Of a stretch of DNA of 64,000 bases, positions 57,174-64,000 are shown one piece after another; the first letter of the stretch is position 1, and each line of letters begins with the position of its first letter. Where the stretch lies: assembly GCA_018433835.1 (NCBI GenBank), contig JAHDQM010000011.1, forward strand, positions 62,001-126,000. The letters are read 5' to 3'. This DNA is from Methanoculleus sp. (GTDB lineage Archaea; Halobacteriota; Methanomicrobia; Methanomicrobiales; Methanoculleaceae). The position numbers were made by a program, and so were the translations under genes. The notes beneath the pieces are model-generated. The model was not told the DNA's origin, did no database searches, and worked only from the letters and a program-made list of their open reading frames with translations.

Positions 57174-57624
57174 ACAGTTACCTCGCTACGTCTTTGAATG
57201 GTTCTATTTGCCGCTTTCCGCCATATACATATCCCTATCGTTGTACCGGCCGGGAAAACTCCGGGTAAATGAAAAATAGGCCAATTCAACTGTTATATAT
57301 GGGGGTCGCCGCTCCCGGCCCGGAAAACCACCCCTCCGAACCTGAAGAACCGCTCCCGGCACCGGACTGTGGCCCTGCACCCGGTCTACCGGTAAAATGA
57401 ACTTCAGAGGGCGATGCGATATGGTCGTTATGTATAATTCGTGCAAGCACCTCCTGCACAAATGCCCGGCTCACGCTTTATCGGCGATAATACGGTTGTG
57501 AAAACAGGAAAAAAATTGATGCAGCAGGCTGCTGCACAAATACCCCACCCGAGCACACCCACTTAAAACAGAGAACCCCGTCCGGATACCTTTATGTGCC
57601 TAATAGACATACATTCAACAAACG
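57174..57624. other. Intergenic region before the second MNT/HEPN pair
   Basis: No supported gene. ATACCTTTATG at 57586-57596 is a TATA-like box about 30 bp before the next ATG. TTATATATGGGGG near 57292 is another possible promoter on the minus strand for the small basic gene. Confidence 0.4.
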
Positions 57625-58278
57625 ATGAGAGAAAGTCAACGCACGTTGAATATAAACCAACATAACGATCGCGACCGGCGACACCCGGACGAAGAGACCC
57701 CTGAGCCCACCCCGCCCGGGAACCTCCACCCCTGGGACTTCCTGGATGCATACGGGTCGCTCCTCCGTAAGTCGTCGTTGATCCTCCTCATCGTCCTTGG
57801 AAGAGAGTATACGAGGAAGTTCCACGTCCGGGAACTCTCGCGGATGGTGGAGCGCGATGTCTCGCTCGTCAGCAAAAACCTCAAGGTCCTCGAGGCAATG
57901 GGGCTGGTCACCCGTGAAGATGTGGGAAACCTTGCCTTTTACCAGGCGAAGATGGAGAGCGTCCTCCTCCGGCAGATGAAGGTCTGGTTCACGCTCCTGG
58001 AACTGCAGCCCCTCATCCGCGACCTGCAGGGCGTGACGACGAGCGTGGTACTCTACGGCAGTTGCGCAAGAGGGGAAGATACATCTGCGAGCGATATCGA
58101 CCTCTATATCGAGACCACCGCAAAAGAAGCCGTCCGGGAGATGCTGCAGCGGCATCAGACCGCCCTCTCGCGGGAGTTCTCCCCGATCGTCCATACCCCG
58201 GACGAAACCTACCGATTAAAGACCGGGGATGCCCCATTCTTCGATAGTATCAGGCAGGGGATTGTTCTTAGCGGGTGA
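57625..58278 (+). CDS. Winged-helix plus nucleotidyltransferase (MNT) protein
   Basis: A 217-residue protein. A charged leader (1-35) is followed by a winged helix at about 50-110 (KFHVRELSRMVERDVSLVSK, then NLKVLEAMGLVTRE) and a nucleotidyltransferase core TTSVVLYGSCARGEDTSASD with DIDLY at 158-162. This is the archaeal HTH-MNT type, likely the antitoxin and autoregulator of the HEPN protein encoded four bases downstream. It may AMPylate or bind its partner and repress the pair's promoter. Confidence 0.9.
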   Translation: MRESQRTLNINQHNDRDRRHPDEETPEPTPPGNLHPWDFLDAYGSLLRKSSLILLIVLGREYTRKFHVRELSRMVERDVSLVSKNLKVLEAMGLVTREDVGNLAFYQAKMESVLLRQMKVWFTLLELQPLIRDLQGVTTSVVLYGSCARGEDTSASDIDLYIETTAKEAVREMLQRHQTALSREFSPIVHTPDETYRLKTGDAPFFDSIRQGIVLSG

Positions 58279-58281
58279 GGG

Positions 58282-58734
58282 ATGTCGTACAGGTTTCAGG
58301 ACTGCGTGAGCCGCCGGGGTGTGGTCAAACGACCCGCGAGCAGGGCGATGGTCGAGAAGGAGTTAGCCGAAGCGAAAAGAGATCTTGATTCGGCGAAGAA
58401 CTCCCTCCTCGAATCGGATTTCAAGTGGACGATCATCAAGGCATACTACTCCATGTTCCACGCCTGCAAATCGCTGCTGTTCAGTGCCGGTTACGTCGAG
58501 AAGAGCCACGAGTGTCTTATCGCCGCCATCGAAGAGCTGTTCACCGACCCGGGACAGCTACCTTCTGCAGTTGTTTCCGACCTCCGGAGAGCGAAGACCG
58601 CACGGGAGGCCGCCGACTATGGCCTGACGTACGGCGAATCCTCCGCAAACGGAACCGTGGACGATGCGGAGCGGATCTTCGAGATCGTCTCCGGCTATCT
58701 TGCAAAACAGGGGTTCGGGACGCCCTCCCCGTGA
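58282..58734 (+). CDS. HEPN-domain protein (partner of the MNT protein)
   Basis: A 150-residue helical HEPN protein: KELAEAKRDLDSAKNSLLES, DFKWTIIKAYYSMFHACKSL with LLFSAGYVEKSHECLI, and a late RRAKTAREAADYGLTYGESS. The last part corresponds to the R-x-x-x-x-x-(H/DYG) helix of HEPN proteins; the canonical catalytic His is not obvious, so RNase activity is uncertain. It follows the MNT gene by four bases and forms a typical two-gene toxin-antitoxin-like unit. Confidence 0.88.
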   Translation: MSYRFQDCVSRRGVVKRPASRAMVEKELAEAKRDLDSAKNSLLESDFKWTIIKAYYSMFHACKSLLFSAGYVEKSHECLIAAIEELFTDPGQLPSAVVSDLRRAKTAREAADYGLTYGESSANGTVDDAERIFEIVSGYLAKQGFGTPSP

Positions 58735-58842
58735 TCGCAAAGAGAGGTGCGCGGCGGAGGGTGACGATAACACACCTTTATCCAGCCGGACCCGATTTTT
58801 AGTACCAACCAATACATCCAGAACCCCGCAAAAAAAGAAGTT

Positions 58843-60069
58843 TCACTCCGCCCCGGGCTTCACGTCGACGGCAACCCCCGGCAGGGCAAACTGCCTTTTC
58901 ACCATCGCAAGAGCATACGGCAGGGCGAGCGCAAACGCCGCACACCCGAACGCCAGGAAGAGATTGCCGTAGGTCGCGACAATGGCGATGATCGGCACGA
59001 TGGCGAGCGTGGAGATGAACTGGCCGAGGTTCAGGGCCACCGAAAACCCGCCGCTTGCCCTGCCGAGGAACTGTTTCGGCGTGACTGCGGCAATCCAGTT
59101 CAGGATCGTCGGCATCAGAATACCCTCGGCCAGACCGACGAGGATCACGGAGACCCCGACGGTGAGAAGCGACGTGGCAAACCCGAGGCCGCACAGACCG
59201 ATCCCGAAGAAGACAAAGGCAAGGGTGAGCAGGGTATACCGGTGGAACCTCCAGGCGACTCTTCCGTAAACGAGTCCCACGAGCGAGGAGGCGCAGCCCA
59301 TGGCTCCCAGGAATATCCCGGTGGTAAGCGCGAAGTTTTCGCCCAGGATCCGTGCTGCATCCAGATTCGCAATCAGGTAGGGGAACTTCGTGGGCACCAG
59401 GAAGAACAGCATGTTCCCGAGGAACAGGGTTGCATATCCGGGGAGGAGGGGGAGGGTCGGGAAGGTTTCTTCGGGCGCTCCCGCCGTCTTCTCGACGTTC
59501 TCGCGAGCGGGCTCTCTCATCGTCAGGAGAACGCCTGCGAGGATGACGACGCCAACCAGGTAAATGAGGAACGCTGCACGCCAGGAGATGCCGGCGAGAT
59601 ACCCCCCGCTGGTCTCGAGGACCAGTACTCCCATGCCCATTGCGGCCGCCTGATATCCGAGCACTCTGGCGCGGGAAATCCCATCGTAATAACAGACGAT
59701 CAGGGCGGATGTCGTGCAGATAATACCGGCAATGCCGATTCCGAGGATGAATCTCCCGACCAGTATTGCGGATAAGGAGGTGAGGAAAAATCCGGAACAT
59801 CCCGCGACGGAGAAGACGGCAACGGAGGCGGCAAGGACCGGTATTTTGCCGATCTTATCCGAGAGAGCACCGATGAAAAGGCCGGTGAGGGCTATCGCAA
59901 GCGCGGGAAGCGTAATGATCAGGGAGATAGTGGTTTCTGATGCATCGGGAAATGCGTCGCTGATCAACGGTAGAGCCGGCGCGACTGCCGCTCCTCCCAT
60001 GAGAACCATCATGGCTGCAAGCAGGAGGAAGAGCAGCGTCCATCTCGTTGGTTTGAACGGTGTAACCAT
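58843..60069 (-). CDS. Major facilitator superfamily transporter
   Basis: A 408-residue MFS protein with 12 probable helices. The A-motif-like loop between helices 2 and 3 reads FIGALSDKIGKIPVL (GxxSDKxGK), and helix 5 contains GMGVLVLETSGGYLA. It resembles drug or small-molecule exporters of the DHA1 type; the substrate is unknown. A long central loop at about 190-205 is charged. It appears monocistronic and points towards the HEPN gene. Confidence 0.9.
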   Translation of the reverse strand: MVTPFKPTRWTLLFLLLAAMMVLMGGAAVAPALPLISDAFPDASETTISLIITLPALAIALTGLFIGALSDKIGKIPVLAASVAVFSVAGCSGFFLTSLSAILVGRFILGIGIAGIICTTSALIVCYYDGISRARVLGYQAAAMGMGVLVLETSGGYLAGISWRAAFLIYLVGVVILAGVLLTMREPARENVEKTAGAPEETFPTLPLLPGYATLFLGNMLFFLVPTKFPYLIANLDAARILGENFALTTGIFLGAMGCASSLVGLVYGRVAWRFHRYTLLTLAFVFFGIGLCGLGFATSLLTVGVSVILVGLAEGILMPTILNWIAAVTPKQFLGRASGGFSVALNLGQFISTLAIVPIIAIVATYGNLFLAFGCAAFALALPYALAMVKRQFALPGVAVDVKPGAE

Positions 60070-60367
60070 GCCTTAGTTAGTCGCCCGTAATGCGACATGA
60101 AGAATGTGCTCCTGAATACAGTAGCTGATTGCCGTAATCGATGATTCGCGGCCTTTACGACGAAAGAAATCGAGGTGAACGAACTTGGGGCGAAGGTGTG
60201 CGCAACCCCTTCGGCTCTGCGGGCGGCTGCCGCCCGCGAAATCCATGAACTGAGATCCCTTGCGACGGGAGAGGGAAGAGTACACTATCAATCAGCCCGG
60301 GCAGGCTTAGACAGTTAAAAAAGTCGCGTATCGAAAAATTATTCCACAAACAGCCCTAACTCTGAGT
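60070..60367. other. Divergent intergenic region with two adjacent hairpins
   Basis: Hairpin 1: CGAAGG (60191-60196) with CCTTCG (60208-60213). Hairpin 2: GCGGGCG (60219-60225) with CGCCCGC (60231-60237), both perfect. Promoters for the MFS gene (leftward) and the zinc-ribbon gene (rightward) must lie here. A 72-codon minus-strand frame through the hairpins has no independent support. Confidence 0.5.
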
Positions 60368-60583
60368 GTGACCGATGTAAACCGGGTTGTAACGACAATA
60401 CGGTGCCCCGACTGCAGTTCTGCGCTTCAGATTACGGTCGAGCACTTTAGAAACAACGAACCGATCGTCTGCGGCGGCTGCAACAAGATCATGACCCTTC
60501 GCGACGCCGACAGGTCGATTGACGATTACTTAAGGGATTTCAAGGCGGCGACCGACGAAATCGACCGCAACATGAAGCGCTGA
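60368..60583 (+). CDS. Small zinc-ribbon protein
   Basis: A 71-residue protein with CPDC at about 13-16 and CGGC at about 35-38, a treble-clef/zinc-ribbon arrangement, followed by a charged helix DRSIDDYLRDFKAATDEIDR. The GTG start was taken because the N-terminus TDVNRVVTTIRCPDC is well placed before the first knuckle. Such proteins bind nucleic acid or other proteins; no partner is visible. Copy 2 of the dispersed element begins 43 bp after its stop. Confidence 0.7.
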   Translation: MTDVNRVVTTIRCPDCSSALQITVEHFRNNEPIVCGGCNKIMTLRDADRSIDDYLRDFKAATDEIDRNMKR

Positions 60584-60626
60584 CCGGGACCGCCCATCAG
60601 GGACAGCAACCCCGTTTCAGCGCTTC

Positions 60627-60741
60627 GTGAAATACTAATTTAGTAGATGTTAGTAGTTCGTTAGTAGTTCACGGCGGCGACGCCCGGAGGAGGCACTTGC
60701 TGCCGTGATAGGTGGATTTGTCCCGACCGGTTCACCCGGCA
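60627..60741 (+). repeat. Dispersed ~114-bp element, copy 2
   Basis: Same element as at 55845-55957: GTGAAATACTAATTTAGTAG, the two 11-bp TTAGTAGTTCG/A repeats, then about 70 bp ending TTCACCCGGCA. Here it lies between a zinc-ribbon gene and a small secreted-protein gene and interrupts nothing obvious. Confidence 0.85.
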
Positions 60742-60777
60742 GTCGGCCCCGGACCGAAACCCTCTGCCCGGACGCCC

Positions 60778-61053
60778 CTACACCAGCTCCTGCAGCGTGC
60801 CGCCCGAAAACTCTTCCAGGCCGATCCCCGTCAGGAAATCAAACTGCGAGGCTGCCATCCGTTGCTGCGCCCTGACTACCGCCGAGAGCGGCCCGCCGAT
60901 GAGATCTTCCATCGGAAGGCCGTTGAACTGCGAAGCCATATCGGACAGCGACGACGTAGCGGGGACGGCCGTCGCCCCGGCAATCGGACAGACGGCGCTG
61001 CCGGCAACCGCAACCAGAAGCCCGGCCGCAATGAGACGCCTCAATACCTCCAT
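60778..61053 (-). CDS. Short secreted DUF2589-like protein
   Basis: A 91-residue protein with an N-terminal signal-like segment (MEVLRRLIAAGLLVAVAGSA, then VCPIAGA). A stretch GLPMEDLIGGPLSAVVRAQQ and RMAASQFDFLTGIGLEE follows that recalls the opening of DUF2589 proteins (LxDLIGGPLxAvxxAQ). DUF2589 proteins are usually cytoplasmic and longer, so this looks like a shortened or specialised exported form. Function unknown. Confidence 0.55.
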   Translation of the reverse strand: MEVLRRLIAAGLLVAVAGSAVCPIAGATAVPATSSLSDMASQFNGLPMEDLIGGPLSAVVRAQQRMAASQFDFLTGIGLEEFSGGTLQELV

Positions 61054-61371
61054 CTCCCTATCACTCCCTCTGATGTGAAAAGGGGGAACTGCCGGATATA
61101 CATTTACTGTTTATTCTTTCCGGGTATTTGACATATTTTAGCAGTCCATCGGCGAACCCACGCCCGTTTTTTTCACAACTGTTAAATACCCAAAATGAGA
61201 CAGAATTCTCTATTGGCAATGTTGATCTGCCGTTAAACGTCCGGGGAGTTTGCCGTTATCGCAGACAGCCATTCTCCGCGGCGCTCACCTCCGGGGAGGG
61301 GACGGGCCTGCAGGCGGTTGCAACGGCAGATGCACCACGAATGCAGAATACAAACGTATGGAGTGCTGTGC
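61054..61371. other. Intergenic region before the PEGA lipoprotein
   Basis: Divergent promoter region. TGTTAAATACCCAAAATG near 61189-61206 is AT-rich, but I cannot place a TATA box with confidence. No gene, RNA or repeat seen. Confidence 0.4.
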
Positions 61372-61839
61372 ATGCAGTTCGATCGAAACAATGCCGGCAG
61401 GACCCTTTCCGTCCTGCTCATCCTCCTGACCGCCGCTATCCTCGCATCAGGCTGTATCGATGACACCTTCGAGTCATCGGAGAGCGGTTCCCTGGCGGGA
61501 TCGTATTCCGACTACGGATACATCGAGGTCTGGACGATCCCTTCGGGTGCGTCCGTCTATGTCGACGGGGAGTACCTGGGGGAGACAGACGCAGTGGAAG
61601 ACCTCTTCGTTCAGGTCAGTCCCGGATCGCGTAAACTGGAGATATACAAACAGGGATACAAGCCGTACCTCGAATACCTGTATATCGGTAGCGGCGAGAC
61701 CATGACCAGGGATGTCGTCCTCGAGAGCACCTATTCGGACCCCGAACCGGTATGGACACCGGACCCGACATGGACATGGGAGCCGGACCCGACCTATCCT
61801 GGCCCCGTGTACGTGGCACCCACCCGCCCCATCTATTAA
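61372..61839 (+). CDS. PEGA-domain lipoprotein
   Basis: A 155-residue exported lipoprotein. The signal peptide LSVLLILLTAAILASGC ends in a lipobox with Cys28 or so as the lipid site. A PEGA domain follows: YIEVWTIPSGASVYVDGEYL with VSPGSRKLEIYKQGYKPYLE. The tail is rich in Pro, Trp, Thr and Asp (PDPTWTWEPDPTYPGPVY), probably extended. PEGA domains are S-layer-like surface modules common in methanogens. The start MQFDRNNAGRT directly precedes the signal peptide. Confidence 0.82.
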   Translation: MQFDRNNAGRTLSVLLILLTAAILASGCIDDTFESSESGSLAGSYSDYGYIEVWTIPSGASVYVDGEYLGETDAVEDLFVQVSPGSRKLEIYKQGYKPYLEYLYIGSGETMTRDVVLESTYSDPEPVWTPDPTWTWEPDPTYPGPVYVAPTRPIY

Positions 61840-62006
61840 CCTCTTTTCAGGAGAGGGGCAGCCCGGACAACCCTTTTTCTCTCCTCCGGAGAGCGCCGGG
61901 CAGCCTTGTTGACGGCCCGTTCAAAGTGATGGCAGAAGAGACGCATGAGGAACCGTTCCGATCGAAAGATCCCGGCTGAATATTCACAAAAAAGATCAAC
62001 AGAGGA

Positions 62007-62912
62007 TCATCCGATCCTCAGGTTGGTCTCCGGGTTCATGTAGATGGGGTCCCGCGGGTCGCAGGCGGAGCCCGGCTGCGAGGTCGGGAACGGGAACTTC
62101 TCGTAGAGCGACGTGAAGATGTACTCGAGGATCTTGTCGGCCGCTTTGATCGGATCCACGAAGACGTACCAGTCGACATCCCTCTCCGAGTCGGGGGTTC
62201 CGACCTTCACCTTGACAAAGAGCCCCTCGGCAGTCGCCTTTCCTGCTTCCTGCGTCACGTAGGACGCACCGAGACCGAACATCTCCTCCACGTACTTCTG
62301 CAGGACAGGGCCTACCAGTGCATCCTCCTTGAGGGAGTTCACGCCCGGAACCGAGAGCCTGCCCTCGGGCATCATCTCCTCGAGCATTTTAGCCGCCGAA
62401 GAGTTCAGGAGCCTGGAGATGCTTGACCCCGGGTCGTTGACCTTGCCCTTGAGGAAGCCTGAGAACTTGTTCTTGAAGAACTCCAGCGAGATGTCGGAGA
62501 ACGACGATATGACCGCGTTGTACAGGCTGCGTTTGCCGTTCTCGTCCAGGTCGAAGGTGTAGTGGCGCACGAGGTTGAAGACGCACAGCCCCGCGATCAC
62601 CTGGGCGAGTTTCTTCGGGCTCGCCTTCCCGATATCCTCGAAGCACGACTTGGTGTAGTTCTCGATCATCTCGGAGATGTGCGCTCCGACCTTTATCTGG
62701 TTCCAGTCCACCCCGTTACCCATGAAAAGTTCGGCCGACATCTCGCCGATCAGCTCGACGGTAAGCTCCTTTGTCGGGGTGAGGATTGCCTCTCCCGCAG
62801 GCCCGGCATAGATGGTTGCAAGGTACGAAAACGCCTGGTCGCCGAACCACTTGAGCTTATCGCCGATGAGGCGGAGCGGGAGCGTATGCTCGATAGCCTC
62901 AATCTCGGGGCA
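62007..62912 (-). pseudogene. Unknown protein, 5' end missing at a rearrangement junction
   Basis: The frame is open from about 62912 without a start near its upstream end. It reads CPEIEAIEHTLPLRLIGDKL and KWFGDQAFSYLATIYAGPAG before the first internal ATG at 62741 (MSAELFMGNGVDWNQ). The sequence before that ATG is coding-like, so the real N-terminus is lost rather than starting there. I do not recognise the family: it is helical, with a WYVFVDPIKAADKILEYIF segment and a charged C-terminus. The break coincides with the 5' break of the exopolyphosphatase-like remnant on the other strand. Confidence 0.6.
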
Positions 62913-63829
62913 CTACGTCTCACAAACCAATTCTTCGAGGACGGAGCGGCGGATCCCGTGCCGCAGGAGGTCTACGAGAAAATCTGCCGCTGTGTAAAGG
63001 ACGCCGTCATGCCGACCGCGGAACAGGTTAAGAAAGATCGTGTAGATGTTGCCTACGGAAGTTCGGGCACGATTCAGAATCTTGCGGAGATTGCCCGGCG
63101 TTCTTTCCAGGACCAGCCTTCGGGTACGCCTCCGGTCCTCACCCGGGAGGATCTCAGGAAGACCGCTGTCATGCTCTGCTCGTTTCCGCTCGATCAGCGG
63201 AAGAAAATCCCCGGAATCAATCCGGAGCGTACGGACATCATCATTGCCGGAGCCGCCATTCTTGAGGGGATCATGGATGAGTTCGATCTATCGGAGATCC
63301 GCATAAGCGACCGGGGCCTGCGGGACGGGCTGATCGTCGATTATCTCTCGCGCCAAACAGGCATCCCACCCGCAGACCGGTTGCAGGAGAGAAGGCAGAG
63401 CGTACAGCGGCTCCTCGGCGCATGCAGAGCCAATCCGGAGCATGCGCAGACGGTCGCACGCCTCTCGCTCGAACTCTTCGACAGCGGAGTACGGGCCGGT
63501 CTGCATACGTTCGGCGCTGCAGAACGAGAACTGCTCGAATATGCAGCGTACCTGCACGATATAGGAGAACTCGTCTCGTTCTCCAATCACCACCTCCACT
63601 CGCACTATATCATCGGAAATGCGGATCTGCCCGGGTTCGACCGGCGGGAGATCGATACCATCGCAGAAACGGCCCGGCATCACCGGCAGAAACCACCCAG
63701 GGCAGGCACAGGATCGAAGGCAATACCGCGGATTGCACCCTTGAACTCTCGGCGGTTCGGTCCGAGGGGCGCACCTTTAAGAAGATCTTCGGCAGGGATC
63801 TTGCGATCCGGTGTGTTGGCATCGAATGA
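62901..63829 (+). pseudogene. Ppx/GppA exopolyphosphatase-like remnant with HD region
   Basis: The homology begins abruptly at NLGALRLTNQFFEDG, normally past the middle of the Ppx/GppA domain. It continues with VAYGSSGTIQNLAEIAR (the second glycine-rich phosphate loop), TDIIIAGAAILEGIMDEFD and an HD-type region AAYLHDIGELVSFSNHHLHS. After RHHRQKPPR near 63700 the frame is lost, and a different frame gives a plausible C-terminus DCTLELSAVRSEGRTFKKIF plus GRDLAIR. So the 5' third is missing and there is also an internal deletion or frameshift. It is surely inactive. The rest of the window (to 64000) shows no feature. Confidence 0.75.
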
Positions 63830-64000
63830 GATCCGGCAGCCGCCGCCTTCCGTTACCGGCTACAACCGCCATGAATGATCGGCTCCACGGTACCCGGTTT
63901 AAACCCCCCTCGCGCCCGGCGGCGGCTTGCCACAATAGCGGATGGAGGAAGTGTCTTCCATCCCATATCCGTTTAGTTACCCACGAACCCCGGCTGTGGC

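Noticed and set aside
62562..62900. N-terminal 113 codons of the long plus-strand frame ending in the Ppx-like region
   Set aside because: They are antisense to the coding frame of the truncated minus-strand gene; Ppx similarity starts only at about 62901.

Overview
The window looks like a piece of a GC-rich euryarchaeal methanogen chromosome, most likely Methanomicrobiales and close to Methanoculleus. This is inferred from gene content. Supporting genes are the archaeal replicative polymerase subunit DP2, CofD of coenzyme F420 synthesis, the archaeal short MetE, pyruvoyl-dependent arginine decarboxylase and an archaeal UbiD/aconitase-X mevalonate-variant cluster. Promoters with TATA boxes and starts coupled by ATGA overlaps fit this. 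No search could be run, so names rest on motifs and family recognition.

Layout. (1) 1-8352: the distal part of a very large CRISPR array, 129 repeats and 128 spacers in view, with no cas genes. It ends directly on the remnant of a CPBP membrane-protease gene, followed by a frameshifted acetyltransferase. (2) 9.0-12.3 kb: a ferrous-iron uptake operon, feoA-feoA-feoB-membrane protein-FeoC-like, read leftward, with an inverted repeat over its TATA box. (3) 12.5-22.5 kb: housekeeping genes (acyl-CoA ligase, KaiC-like protein, metE, aspS, pdaD), a sulfur cluster (three TusA-like proteins, a DsrE-like protein, an IscS lacking its PLP lysine, IscU) and two tandem cofD paralogues. (4) 22.9-24.9 kb: an AT-rich two-gene module of unknown function. 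(5) 25.2-29.4 kb: HD hydrolase, then ubiX-ubiD-aconitase X, probably steps of the archaeal modified mevalonate pathway, followed by a tandem array of small hairpins. (6) 29.7-40.1 kb: four HEAT-repeat proteins, an anion permease, a P-type ATPase, a DJ-1 protein, and a histidine kinase/receiver/CheB-like signalling set. (7) 40.1-44.2 kb: DP2 with a 165-residue mini-intein, then tRNA-Leu(CAA).

(8) 44.3-61 kb: an accessory and defence island. A type I restriction system is split: hsdM and hsdS are separated from hsdR by a phosphatase, a DUF pair and a Fic protein. The island also has an EVE-domain protein, two MNT/HEPN nucleotidyltransferase loci (one with its HEPN partner cut to 19 codons) and several AT-rich orphan genes. 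Five copies of a 42-bp element built from TTAGTA boxes lie here: three upstream of fic and two as the left part of a ~114-bp dispersed element, one of which sits at the truncated HEPN gene. A 40-bp direct repeat exactly 2000 bp apart duplicates the hsdM start. (9) 58.8-64 kb: MFS exporter, zinc ribbon, small secreted protein, PEGA lipoprotein, and a rearrangement scar where two 5'-truncated genes meet head to head.

The most notable observations are the TTAGTA element family with the truncated hepT, the natural loss of the PLP lysine in the IscS partner of IscU, the composite restriction/Fic/phosphatase island, the hairpin array after the mevalonate-variant genes, and the CRISPR array that ends flush on gene debris.
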